Of a stretch of DNA of 64,000 nucleotides, positions 55,493 through 64,000 are shown piece by piece (position 1 is the first letter of the stretch; every line of letters starts with the position of its first letter). This stretch comes from Bacteroides fragilis (GTDB taxonomy: Bacteria > Bacteroidota > Bacteroidia > Bacteroidales > Bacteroidaceae), in contig NZ_SZUU01000002.1 in the NCBI RefSeq assembly GCF_019583405.1, positions 310,001-374,000 on the forward strand, written 5' to 3'. Both the position numbers and the translations under genes were made by a program. The notes under the pieces were generated by a model. The model had not been told where the DNA came from, made no database searches, and saw only the letters and a program-made list of their open reading frames with translations.

Positions 55493-56959
55493 ATGAATCA
55501 AAAATTATTGTTCAGTAGCGCGTTGCTTGTCGGCATAGCAGGAACACAACAGGCGCTTGCACAAAAAAACAAAGTCCAGGATCAAAAGAGACCCAACGTT
55601 GTTTTCATCCTGGCCGACGACCTCGGATTTGGTGACCTCAGTTGTTACGGACAAGAGAAGTTCGAAACTCCCAACATAGACAAGTTGGCTCAGGAAGGAA
55701 TGCGCTTCACCCAATGTTATTCGGGTACCACCGTCAGCGCCCCCTCGCGCTCTTGCCTACTGACCGGTACTCACAGTGGACATACGGCCATTCGCGGAAA
55801 TGTAGAACTCGATCCGGAAGGGCAATTCCCCCTACCGGCAGATGCCCAAACCATCTTCCACGATTTCCAGAACGCAGGATACAAGACCGGCGCTTTCGGT
55901 AAATGGGGACTCGGTTTTATCGGTTCTACGGGTGATCCTAAAAAACAGGGCGTCGACGAGTTCTATGGCTACAACTGCCAGTTACTGGCACACAGCTATT
56001 ATCCCGATCATCTGTGGGACAATGACAAACGGGTAGAACTGAAAGATAACACACTGGACGTACAGTACGGTAAAGGAACTTATTCTCAGGATCTGATTCA
56101 CTCAAAGGCACTTGACTTCCTTGATCGGATGGGAAAAAGCGGAGAATCGTTCTGTATGTGGTATCCCACCATCATCCCCCATGCCGAACTGATTGTACCC
56201 GAAGACAGCATTATAAAGAAGTTCCGCGGCAAATATCCCGAAAAACCTTTCCATGGAACCGAACCGGGTAATCCCGCATTCCGCAAGGGCGGTTACTGCT
56301 CACAATTCTATCCGCACGCCACATTTGCAGCTATGGTCTATCGTCTGGATATATATGTAGGTCAGATTGTACAGAAATTGAAAGAGATGGGAGTTTATGA
56401 CAATACGATCATCATCTTTGCAAGTGACAACGGTCCGCACATGGAAGGCGGAGCCGATCCGGACTTCTTCAACAGCAACGGAATCTGGCGCGGATACAAA
56501 CGCGACTTGTACGAAGGAGGAATCCGTGTACCGATGATTATTTCATGGCCGGGACGTGTACAGCCCAGTACTCAAACCGACTTCATGTGTTCGTTCTGGG
56601 ATGTAATGCCTACGTTCCGTGAAATTCTGAATCCGAAAGCAAAGAATCAGCAAATGGATGGTGTCAGCCTGCTGCCATTGCTCGAAAACCGCAAAGGACA
56701 GAAAGAACATGAATATCTGTACTTTGAATTCCAGGAGATGAACGGACGCCAGGCCGTACGCAAAGGACCGTGGAAGCTGGTCCACATGAATGTTCGTGGC
56801 AGGAATCCGTATTATGAACTCTATAATCTCAATTCTGATCCGTCGGAACGACACAATGTGCTGAACCAATATCCGGAAAAGGTGACGGAATTGAAGGCTA
56901 TCATGCAGTCATCGCATATACCTAACCCGAACTTCCCGTTACTTCCGGGAGAGAAATAA
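55493..56959 (+). CDS. Sulfatase, serine-type, arylsulfatase-A-like
   Basis: A 488-residue exported S1 sulfatase (signal TQQALAQ, about residue 23). ADDLGFGD holds the metal Asp pair, VSAPSR (81-86) the activation site with Ser82, KWGLGFIGS the following Lys, and SDNGPHMEGGADPDFF the later metal site. Different from the neighbouring sulfatase (short identity, other loops), resembling galactose or GalNAc sulfatases; the exact subfamily cannot be read. It also needs anSME. Transcribed away from the other sulfatase. Confidence 0.9.
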   Translation: MNQKLLFSSALLVGIAGTQQALAQKNKVQDQKRPNVVFILADDLGFGDLSCYGQEKFETPNIDKLAQEGMRFTQCYSGTTVSAPSRSCLLTGTHSGHTAIRGNVELDPEGQFPLPADAQTIFHDFQNAGYKTGAFGKWGLGFIGSTGDPKKQGVDEFYGYNCQLLAHSYYPDHLWDNDKRVELKDNTLDVQYGKGTYSQDLIHSKALDFLDRMGKSGESFCMWYPTIIPHAELIVPEDSIIKKFRGKYPEKPFHGTEPGNPAFRKGGYCSQFYPHATFAAMVYRLDIYVGQIVQKLKEMGVYDNTIIIFASDNGPHMEGGADPDFFNSNGIWRGYKRDLYEGGIRVPMIISWPGRVQPSTQTDFMCSFWDVMPTFREILNPKAKNQQMDGVSLLPLLENRKGQKEHEYLYFEFQEMNGRQAVRKGPWKLVHMNVRGRNPYYELYNLNSDPSERHNVLNQYPEKVTELKAIMQSSHIPNPNFPLLPGEK

Positions 56960-56983
56960 GATCCGGACGGACCGGTAACAAGA

Positions 56984-57078
56984 TTCACCACAGATTACAC
57001 GGATTCACACAGATAAGTAATTAATTTCATTGATACGGAATTAAATAATCTGTGTTAATCCGTGTAATCTGTGGTGAA
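56984..57078. repeat. Palindromic CACCACAGA element, copy 4
   Basis: The most complete copy: about 31-bp arms with one mismatch, TTCACCACAGATTACACGG at the left and its inverse at the right, around an AT-rich centre; between the convergent sulfatase and hexosaminidase genes. Confidence 0.9.
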
Positions 57079-57081
57079 CTT

Positions 57082-58731
57082 TTATTTATGAGTCTTCAAG
57101 GTATCCGCCGCGAATACATCTTCCCGATAACCATAATCCAGAGAAGAATAAATCTTCAGCATCTCGGGTAGGCGCTCCATGAAACGCTCAAAGTTCTTAT
57201 GCTCCGGCAATGTCCATTGTATTTCGGACAAAGCAGCCATTCGGGGCAGAATCTGCCACTCCATCTTCGTTGAATCGGCTGTCCATTCGGTCCAGATACA
57301 TCCTTGAGTACCAATCACAAACTTCTTTTCCGCATCGGTCAGTTCTACAGGTACCGGTTCAAAGTTGTATACACGGTTCATCCATTCGAATCCCGTCATT
57401 TTATTGATACGCGGATTACTGAAATAGAGCCGCTGAATAGGAGTCATAATGACATCATGATGCTGGCGGGCAGCTTCGATTCCTCCCTGGATTCCTCTCC
57501 ATGACATGATAGTGGAGTTCGGAGTCAGACCTCCTTCCAATACCTCATCCCATCCCAGCATACGGCGTCCGTGAGCATTGATTTCTTTCTCCAGCTCGGA
57601 CATGAAGTAGGTTTGCAACTGATTCTCTTTCGAATGTTTAGGCAGGGCTTTGATACCCAATTCCTTAATTTTAGCCTGACATTTGGGACACTTCTCCCAA
57701 CGGCTTTTCGGACATTCGTCACCGCCGATATGAATATATTCGGAAGGGAAGATATCCATAATTTCATCCAATACATCTTTGGTGAACTGAAGTGTCTGGT
57801 CATTACCTGCACAGAGTACATCGGGGAAGACACCGAATGAGCAAAGTACTTTGTACGGACCACCTGTACATCCCAGTTCCGGATAAGAAGCCAGTGCAGC
57901 AGTGGTATGTCCCGGAAGGTCAATTTCGGGAACTACCGTAATGAAACGGTCGGCAGCATAGCGAACAATCTCACGAGCTTCGTCCTGTGTATAAAATCCG
58001 CTATGGGGCTTCCCGTCGAATTTCTTGGTTTCCCAATCGATAATGGTAGAGTCTCGTTTAGAACCGACCTCTGTCAGTTTGGGATATTTCTTGATTTCGA
58101 TTCGCCATCCCTGATCTTCGGTCAGGTGCCAATGAAAGTAGTTGATGTTATGCAGTGCCATCAGGTCAATCATCTGCTTAAGGTAGCTGACCGGGAAGAA
58201 ATGACGGCCTACATCGATCATGAATCCCCGGTAACGGAAGCGGGGAAAGTCGGTAACCGTACCAGCAGGAAGGGCAGCTGCCACCTTACCGTCTTTCAGG
58301 ATCGGAAGAGCTTTATGAATGGTCTGAGTACCATAAAAGACACCGGCTTCACTGCCTCCCGTCAAGAGAACCTTTTCAGGAGTGATTTCAAGTTTATAAC
58401 CTTCCGGATGCCCCATTGTGGAGTCTACAGCAAGAATAATGGCATTGCTGCTTTTCTCTTTGTCCGATACACGAACCTCAGTTCCGGTCATTTCCTTAAT
58501 AAAAGCAGCCAGAAACTCAGCGGTGCGATGCATCTTTTCGTTAGTTGCCGGATAGACAATCGTAGTGCTGCGGTCGATAACAAAGGGAGTGGTGTCTTGG
58601 GCAAGGACAATCTCCTGGGGTTGAGGGATTACGTCCAAATTACCCTTTACGGTGGCTGCCGGGCGGCAGGCTGTGAATAGCACAACGGCAAACAAACCGG
58701 GAGCTAAACGGGATAGTAGTTTCTTGTTCAT
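57082..58731 (-). CDS. Beta-N-acetylhexosaminidase lipoprotein, GH20
   Basis: A 549-residue GH20 (lipobox FTAC, Cys22) without C-terminal binding modules. GH20b (about 30-155), then FRYRGFMIDVGRHF, WHLTEDQGWR and the catalytic Asp338-Glu339 in IHIGGDECPKSRW. It is likely surface- or periplasm-anchored and distinct from the larger GH20 in this cluster. The two Cys-rich loops (CPKCQ, CGGPYKVLC) are shared with it. Transcribed toward the palindromic element from promoter 58825, next to the regulator gene. Confidence 0.95.
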   Translation of the reverse strand: MNKKLLSRLAPGLFAVVLFTACRPAATVKGNLDVIPQPQEIVLAQDTTPFVIDRSTTIVYPATNEKMHRTAEFLAAFIKEMTGTEVRVSDKEKSSNAIILAVDSTMGHPEGYKLEITPEKVLLTGGSEAGVFYGTQTIHKALPILKDGKVAAALPAGTVTDFPRFRYRGFMIDVGRHFFPVSYLKQMIDLMALHNINYFHWHLTEDQGWRIEIKKYPKLTEVGSKRDSTIIDWETKKFDGKPHSGFYTQDEAREIVRYAADRFITVVPEIDLPGHTTAALASYPELGCTGGPYKVLCSFGVFPDVLCAGNDQTLQFTKDVLDEIMDIFPSEYIHIGGDECPKSRWEKCPKCQAKIKELGIKALPKHSKENQLQTYFMSELEKEINAHGRRMLGWDEVLEGGLTPNSTIMSWRGIQGGIEAARQHHDVIMTPIQRLYFSNPRINKMTGFEWMNRVYNFEPVPVELTDAEKKFVIGTQGCIWTEWTADSTKMEWQILPRMAALSEIQWTLPEHKNFERFMERLPEMLKIYSSLDYGYREDVFAADTLKTHK

Positions 58732-58824
58732 GGTTTAATTAATTAGAGTTACAAGGGAAGCCTCGCCCCCGCCTCTTCTTCCACAGAATCAGGAAGAGAA
58801 GACAGGCAGGAAAACAAGACAGTG

Positions 58825-58832
58825 CAAAGATA
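58825..58832 (-). promoter_or_regulatory. -7 element, GH20 lipoprotein promoter
   Basis: Minus-strand TATCTTTG, about 95 bp before the ATG. It lies back-to-back with the regulator promoter. Confidence 0.6.
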
Positions 58833-58874
58833 AGATTTTATTTCCATTTTTTTGGTCACGTCTATGCAAACTGT

Positions 58875-58882
58875 TACTTTTG
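58875..58882 (+). promoter_or_regulatory. -7 element, propeller-AraC regulator promoter
   Basis: TACTTTTG with TTTG 20 bp upstream (58851-58854). Confidence 0.65.
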
Positions 58883-58907
58883 CCGGTAACGTGATAGAAA
58901 TACATCC

Positions 58908-61826
58908 ATGAAAAACAATCCATATACCGGCTTTCTGACCTGGCTGACCGTACTTTTTACTGTCTGTTGCCTCCCGCTGAAAGCCAGCCATTACTACTAT
59001 AAACAAATTTCCCTGAAGGAGGGACTTCCCTCTACCGTACGTTGTGTCTATACCGAGCCAAAAGGATTTGTATGGATAGGAACCAATGCAGGATTGGGAC
59101 GATTTGACGGACAAAAGCTGAAAAAATATGTCCACCGGCAAGAGGACGTGCATTCGTTACCGCACAACTACATCCATCAAATTACCGAAGATATTCAACA
59201 TAATATATGGATACTGACAGACGGTGGAATAGCGCAATATCGCAGGTCAAGTGACGATTTCGCCATTCCGCGAGACGATCGGGGGCATCCGATCCTCGCC
59301 TACTCTGCCTGCCTGACAGAACAAGGGGTAATCTTCGGCGGACGCAACCGCATCTATCGCTACGACTATGACAGCCGCTCGATAAAACTCCTGCTGGATT
59401 TTAGTTCCGATCCTTATTTCGCTATCTCCGCCATCAGTCGGTGGGACGAAGAGACGCTGCTCTGTTGCAGCCGTTGGCAAGGGCTCCGACTGATCAATCT
59501 CCGTTCGGGCGAACGCCGTTTCCCCCCTTTCGACTGCGGAAAGGAGATCATGGCACTCCTGATCGATTCTCACAACCGCATCTGGCTGGCTCCTTATAAT
59601 GAAGGACTCCGCTGCTTCAACCCCGAAGGCCGACTGCTGGCCTCGTACACCACCGACAATTCCGGGCTCAGCAACAACGTGGTGCTGAGCATGGCTGAAC
59701 GGGACTCACACATCTGGGTCGGTACAGACGGAGGAGGTATCAACATCATACACCCGGACAGCCATCGAATCACAGTACTCGAACATATTCCGGGAGATAA
59801 TTATTCGCTTCCGGTTAACTCCATCTTGTCACTCTACAATGACAATTACAATAACATGTGGGCAGGCAGTATCCGCAAAGGATTGATCAATATCCGAGAA
59901 GTGTCCATGAAGACCTATACCGATGTCTTTCCCGGAAGCACCCAAGGTCTGAGTGACCCCACCGTGCTGAGTCTGTATCAAGACGAACCGAACGGACGAA
60001 TCTGGATAGGTACGGATGGTGGGGGTGTCAACAGCCTCGACCCTGTCACCGAAGAGTTCCGTCACGACCGTTCTACCTGGGGTGACAAAGTGGTCTCGAT
60101 CACCGGATTTACCCGAGAATCCATCCTTTTATCGGTCTTTTCCAAGGGATTGTTTGTTTATAACAAAGAGAACGGTAAGCGGAAACCGCTACCTATAGAC
60201 CATCCCGACCTCAAACAATATATTTACTATAGCGGTATGGCGGTCAATATCTACCGGGACGAACCGGGCAGCGTACTTTTGTTGGCAGGACATACTTACC
60301 GGTATGACATCGGTTCGCAGAAAATACGCGTAGTAAATGAAGAAGAAGGTATGGAGATCGCAGGCAGTATGAATGCCATTGCGCATAACGAACGTTTCAC
60401 TTACCTGCACGACAGTCGTACCCTCTACGAACTGGACCGAACCGGCAATAGGCTGAAAAAACTTTTCAGCTGCACGGGCGATACACTGCTCTACTCCGTT
60501 TCGATGGACGAAAAAGGTGATTTCTGGATAGGCAGCAATACAGGGTTGGGACAATACAGCATCCGGACCCGGCAATATCACCCATTGATCACTTCACTGT
60601 TCGGCGAAGCCAGTTCGGTGATATGTGATCATCGGGGAAAAGTATGGATTGGTGCAGACCACATGTTATTTGCCTGGATGCTGCAATCCCAGAAGTTCAT
60701 TCTTTTCGGTGAATCGGACGGGGTCATTCCGAATGAATATCTTGCCAAGCCCCGGCTCGTCTCAGGGAAGGGTGAAGTCTATATGGGGGGTGTCAATGGG
60801 TTACTCTGTATCAATAACCGCTTCCCGGCAACTTCCTCCAACTATCCGGAAGTAGTACTGACCGATGTACGTGTAAACGGTGAATCGGCCACGAACCGGA
60901 CGGCAGGAAATCCCGACAAACTCACCCTACCGCAAGACAGCCGGGCAATCACCCTACGCGTGATGTCTCACGAAGAAGACATCTTCCGGAAAAAAAGATA
61001 CCGCTACCGGATAGACGGACTCAATGACGAACCGATCGAATCATACGATCCGGAACTGGTCATCCGCTCACTACCGGCAGGCAGCTACCGTATACAGGCT
61101 GCATGCAGTACTCAAAATGGCGACTGGACTCCCTTCCGTCCGATCCTGTCACTGACCATACTCCCTCCCTGGTACCGAAGCGGATGGTTCATCATCTGCC
61201 TGTTACTATTTGTGTCGGGAGGCATCACCGCTATCATCTTCGCCATTTTGCGCCGTAGGAAGAACCGGTTGAAATGGGAATTAAAAGAACGGGAATTACA
61301 GGAATATGAAGAAAAGATTCGATTCCTCGTCAATGTCAGCAATGAACTCCTCCCATCGTTCACCGAGAAGGGGGAACGGGAACTGCAAATCGTAGAACTG
61401 ATACGTAACCGTCTCCGCAACGGCGAAAAAAGCAAAGCACCTGCCGAAATAGCAAGCAGTCCGAATATTGTCAAGGAGGAACTCAGCCAACCCGATGAAA
61501 CTTTCCTGCGGAAGCTGAACCAGTTGATCACCGACCATCTGGACAGTCCCGAACTGGACGTCACATTCCTCTGCACGGAGATGGGGTTGAGCCGCGCCTC
61601 ACTCTATAACAAACTAAAAGCAATGACCAATATGGGAGCCAACGATTACATCAATAAATTCCGTATGGAAAAGGCCATCCAACTGATATCAACCACCGAT
61701 CTCACTTTCACAGAGATAGCAGAAAAGATAGGATTTACAACATCCCGCTATTTCAGTACATCATTTAAGCAATATACCGGAGAAACACCGACTCAGTATA
61801 AAGAGAAAATAAGGAAAAAGCAGTAA
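58908..61826 (+). CDS. Membrane propeller-AraC regulator (kinase-less HTCS-like)
   Basis: A 972-residue protein with signal sequence, then two-component-regulator propeller repeats (about 30-640; blades such as FVWIGTNAGLGRFDG, HIWVGTDGGGINII, RIWIGTDGGGVNSL), a Y_Y_Y domain (about 650-748), a transmembrane helix near 758-780 and, after only about 85 residues, an AraC-type HTH (about 870-965: TFLCTEMGLSRASLYNKL, IGFTTSRYFSTSFKQYTG). HTCS proteins of Bacteroides have the same ends but carry HisKA, HATPase and receiver domains in between, about 1300-1400 residues in all. Here these are gone, while KIRFLVNVSNELLPSFT resembles an H-box with Asn812 in place of His. Likely senses a glycan fragment and regulates the adjoining hydrolase genes. 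Confidence 0.9.
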   Translation: MKNNPYTGFLTWLTVLFTVCCLPLKASHYYYKQISLKEGLPSTVRCVYTEPKGFVWIGTNAGLGRFDGQKLKKYVHRQEDVHSLPHNYIHQITEDIQHNIWILTDGGIAQYRRSSDDFAIPRDDRGHPILAYSACLTEQGVIFGGRNRIYRYDYDSRSIKLLLDFSSDPYFAISAISRWDEETLLCCSRWQGLRLINLRSGERRFPPFDCGKEIMALLIDSHNRIWLAPYNEGLRCFNPEGRLLASYTTDNSGLSNNVVLSMAERDSHIWVGTDGGGINIIHPDSHRITVLEHIPGDNYSLPVNSILSLYNDNYNNMWAGSIRKGLINIREVSMKTYTDVFPGSTQGLSDPTVLSLYQDEPNGRIWIGTDGGGVNSLDPVTEEFRHDRSTWGDKVVSITGFTRESILLSVFSKGLFVYNKENGKRKPLPIDHPDLKQYIYYSGMAVNIYRDEPGSVLLLAGHTYRYDIGSQKIRVVNEEEGMEIAGSMNAIAHNERFTYLHDSRTLYELDRTGNRLKKLFSCTGDTLLYSVSMDEKGDFWIGSNTGLGQYSIRTRQYHPLITSLFGEASSVICDHRGKVWIGADHMLFAWMLQSQKFILFGESDGVIPNEYLAKPRLVSGKGEVYMGGVNGLLCINNRFPATSSNYPEVVLTDVRVNGESATNRTAGNPDKLTLPQDSRAITLRVMSHEEDIFRKKRYRYRIDGLNDEPIESYDPELVIRSLPAGSYRIQAACSTQNGDWTPFRPILSLTILPPWYRSGWFIICLLLFVSGGITAIIFAILRRRKNRLKWELKERELQEYEEKIRFLVNVSNELLPSFTEKGERELQIVELIRNRLRNGEKSKAPAEIASSPNIVKEELSQPDETFLRKLNQLITDHLDSPELDVTFLCTEMGLSRASLYNKLKAMTNMGANDYINKFRMEKAIQLISTTDLTFTEIAEKIGFTTSRYFSTSFKQYTGETPTQYKEKIRKKQ

Positions 61827-61901
61827 GGTGTAGCCATCCGCCAGTTAGGGTGTAGCCATCCGGACTGCATGGTTACACCCTGTCTGTCGGATAGCTACAC
61901 C
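61827..61901. terminator. Repeat-built convergent terminator
   Basis: GGTGTAGCCATCCG occurs at 61827 and 61849, and CGGATAGCTACACC (inverse, one mismatch) at 61888; the second and third pair as a 14-15-bp stem between convergent genes. A partial inverse GGTTACACC is at 61871. Confidence 0.6.
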
Positions 61902-61908
61902 CTCTCTA

Positions 61909-62961
61909 TCAGGCAATGGTGACAGACGCATCCAGATAGACATCCTGAATGGCGTGAAGTAACTCCACTCCTTCGTTCATGGGTTTCTGGAAAGCTTTAC
62001 GTCCGCTGATCAATCCCATACCGCCGGCACGTTTGTTTACTACTGCCGTAACGACAGCATCCTTCAGGTCGGATGCTCCATGTGACTCTCCACCGGAGTT
62101 GATCAGCCCGACACGTCCCATATATCCATTGGCCACCTGATAGCGGCAAAGATCGATCGGATGGTCCGTAGTCAGCTCGGTATACATTCTTTCATCCGTC
62201 TTTCCGAAATGAATCGCTTTGAAACCACCATTGTTAGTCGGCAATTTCTGTTTTACGATATCGGCCTTGATGGTAACTCCCAGACGGTTGGCTTGTCCGG
62301 TAAGGTCAGCAGCCGCATGATAGTCTATACCATCTTTCTTGAACTCGTTGTTACGCAGATAACACCACAGGATGGTGGCCATACCCAGTTCATGCGCATA
62401 ATCGAAAGCCTCAGCGATTTCCACCAATTGGCGGCGACTCTGTTCGGAACCGAAATAGATAGTAGCACCTACAGCCACTGCCCCCATTTCCCAAGCCTCC
62501 TTGACGGTGCCAAACAAAACCTGATCGTAAGTATTGGGATAAGACAACAACTCATTATGGTTCAGTTTTACTACAAACGGTATCTTATGCGCATATTTTC
62601 GGGCAACAGCACCCAGATTGCCGAAAGTGGATGCAACCGCATTACAACCGCCTTCGATGGCAAGCTTCACAATGTTTTCCGGATCGAAATAAATCGGATT
62701 CGGAGCGAACGAAGCTCCGGCCGTATGTTCGATGTCCTGATCGACCGGAAGAATGGATACATATCCGGTGTTTGCCAGACGACCATGCTCCAGCAATGTC
62801 TGCAAACTGCGCAAAGTCTGTATGTTACGGTCAGAGTCAATCCATATCTTATCGATTGTATCCGGTGACGGTACGTGAATCAGTGATTTATCAATGGTTT
62901 TGCAAGTGTGGTTCAGGTAATATTCAGCCTGATTTCCCAACAGTTCTATTATTTTATTCAT
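61909..62961 (-). CDS. fbaB: Class I fructose-bisphosphate aldolase (DhnA type)
   Basis: A 350-residue class I aldolase of the archaeal/DhnA type: [49 protein letters not shown] and [15 protein letters not shown] form the TIM barrel phosphate and Schiff-base regions. It cleaves fructose-1,6-bisphosphate. No signal peptide. Downstream of gpmA on the same strand with a palindromic element between, so both glycolytic genes may share a transcript or be separated by the hairpin. Confidence 0.94.
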   Translation of the reverse strand: MNKIIELLGNQAEYYLNHTCKTIDKSLIHVPSPDTIDKIWIDSDRNIQTLRSLQTLLEHGRLANTGYVSILPVDQDIEHTAGASFAPNPIYFDPENIVKLAIEGGCNAVASTFGNLGAVARKYAHKIPFVVKLNHNELLSYPNTYDQVLFGTVKEAWEMGAVAVGATIYFGSEQSRRQLVEIAEAFDYAHELGMATILWCYLRNNEFKKDGIDYHAAADLTGQANRLGVTIKADIVKQKLPTNNGGFKAIHFGKTDERMYTELTTDHPIDLCRYQVANGYMGRVGLINSGGESHGASDLKDAVVTAVVNKRAGGMGLISGRKAFQKPMNEGVELLHAIQDVYLDASVTIA

Positions 62962-62984
62962 AATTGTAATGGTTTTGAGTTTGA

Positions 62985-63077
62985 TTCACCACAGAGGACA
63001 CAGAGGACGCAGAGAATATCTTTCTCTTAAACATCCATATAAACAAGAGATTAAAACTCTGTGTCCTCTGTGGTGAA
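62985..63077. repeat. Palindromic CACCACAGA element, copy 5
   Basis: 21-bp perfect arms TTCACCACAGAGGACACAGAG with inverse, inner sequence unlike copy 4 but pairing kept; located between fbaB and gpmA. Confidence 0.88.
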
Positions 63078-63116
63078 CCTGATTCATTTTTATTCCTTTA
63101 CGAGGTCTCTCTCCTC

Positions 63117-63863
63117 TTATTTTTTCTTTCCCTGGTTGGCAACCGCTTCCATCAACTTACGGATTTCTTCGGGATCACCCAGGAAATAGTCTTTTTCCAG
63201 ATTCAGTTCGTCACTGAACTCAAATACGTAAGGGACGGCAGTCGGCAGATTCAGTTTTACGATCTCTTCATCGGAGATGTGCTTCAAGTGCTTGATGATG
63301 CCGCGCAAACTATTTCCGTGGGCAACAACCAGAATTTCATCAGCCGTTTTCAGATTCGGGAAGATGATACACTTCCAATAAGGCATGATACGTTCGATGG
63401 TATCTTTCAGAGATTCCGTCCGGGGAAGTTCCGCATCGGGTACTTCCTGATAACGATTCTCAAAGCGGGGATTTCTCGGATCGTCTTCCGACAGGGCATT
63501 AGGAGCTATATCATAACTCCTGCGCCAGATAAGCACCTGTTCATCCCCGTATTTGGCGGCTGTTTCGCTTTTGTTCAGTCCTTGCAGATCGCCGTAATGT
63601 TTTTCATTCAGGCGCCAGCTTTTCTCTACCGGAATCCAGTCCTGATCCATCCAGTCGAGTACGCAATTCAGCGTTTTCACCGCTCGTTTAAGGTATGACG
63701 TATAAGCTTTATCGAAGTTAAATCCATTCTCTTTCAGTAGTTCGCCTGCTTTACAAGCTTCGGCAATTCCTTTTTCTGTCAGATCGACATCTGTCCAACC
63801 GGTAAAACGGTTCTCTTTGTTCCATGCACTTTCTCCATGACGGAGCAATACAATCTTTTTCAT
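63117..63863 (-). CDS. gpmA: 2,3-bisphosphoglycerate-dependent phosphoglycerate mutase
   Basis: A 248-residue d[13 protein letters not shown] holds the phosphorylated His9; [19 protein letters not shown] and [10 protein letters not shown] (His182) follow the family. It interconverts 3- and 2-phosphoglycerate in the cytoplasm. AAAGGAGAG before the start is a good ribosome site. Length normal. Confidence 0.97.
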   Translation of the reverse strand: MKKIVLLRHGESAWNKENRFTGWTDVDLTEKGIAEACKAGELLKENGFNFDKAYTSYLKRAVKTLNCVLDWMDQDWIPVEKSWRLNEKHYGDLQGLNKSETAAKYGDEQVLIWRRSYDIAPNALSEDDPRNPRFENRYQEVPDAELPRTESLKDTIERIMPYWKCIIFPNLKTADEILVVAHGNSLRGIIKHLKHISDEEIVKLNLPTAVPYVFEFSDELNLEKDYFLGDPEEIRKLMEAVANQGKKK

Positions 63864-63966
63864 TCAACTCTCCTTTCTTTAGGTGTTTACTATAGAACAT
63901 TTGTACTGAGTACAAAGTTCACGAAACTTTTTCTAAATATCTATGCTGAAGTATGCTGAGAAAAGT

Positions 63967-63974
63967 TACCTTTG
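63967..63974 (+). promoter_or_regulatory. -7 element for a gene beyond the window
   Basis: TACCTTTG near the right end, with a GTTAC/GTAAC dyad over it. The gene is not visible. Confidence 0.45.
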
Positions 63975-64000
63975 TGCACTGTAAGTAACCTTTTTATTTA

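Overview
The window reads as a Bacteroides chromosome (fragilis/thetaiotaomicron group). The evidence is gene content (Rho with an asparagine-rich insert, TPR sensor kinases, TonB receptor operon, host-glycan hydrolases with serine-type sulfatases, a propeller-AraC regulator) and about twenty promoters carrying the Bacteroides -7 element TAnnTTTG. No species call is made; nothing was searched.

Layout. (1) 1-9845: an AraC regulator followed by eleven same-strand genes for oxidoreductases, hexapeptide acyltransferases and hydrolases (two aldo/keto reductases, SDR, flavoprotein, flavodoxin, alpha/beta hydrolase, metallo-hydrolase, nitroreductase, tautomerase-like protein). It has two transcription starts, at about 1409 and 4537, and a strikingly similar 46-bp element sits exactly 61 bp upstream of each -7 box. 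(2) 9846-12188: an AT-rich graveyard with a broken RteC (conjugative transposon regulator) and a broken exopolysaccharide deacetylase/acetyltransferase pair, suggesting that segment 1 arrived as transposon cargo. (3) 12189-25990: core genes: a flavodoxin-ferredoxin protein, rho, two TPR histidine kinases (the second a pseudokinase), MATE, ffh, a TlpA thioredoxin, folD, a CapA-like lipoprotein and tRNA-His. (4) 26014-35612: an eight-gene minus-strand operon of TonB receptor, DUF4876, DUF6850, Cys-containing lipoprotein, PepSY protein, ABC ATPase, ABC permease and DUF4857, with two 21-bp operator-like repeats 43 bp apart at its promoter. (5) 35835-46177: adhesin-like head-GIN protein, dnaX, FtsB/DivIC-like, OmpH-like, dipeptidase, secreted EEP-family protein, MscS channel, transaldolase-like aldolase. 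(6) 46243-61826: GH29 fucosidase, GH2 galactosidase, two GH20 hexosaminidases and two sulfatases, consistent with trimming sulfated host mucin or N-/O-glycans, plus a membrane propeller-AraC regulator that has lost the whole kinase/receiver portion of a hybrid two-component system. No SusC/SusD pair is present in the window. (7) 61909-63863: class I fructose-bisphosphate aldolase and phosphoglycerate mutase.

Five copies (one half) of a roughly 90-bp palindromic intergenic element with TTCACCACAGA ends are scattered from 20.7 to 63.1 kb. The best candidates for undescribed biology are the TonB/PepSY/ABC operon with its twin operator, the kinase-less propeller-AraC regulator, the kinase/pseudokinase pair, and the AraC-controlled exported redox cluster.
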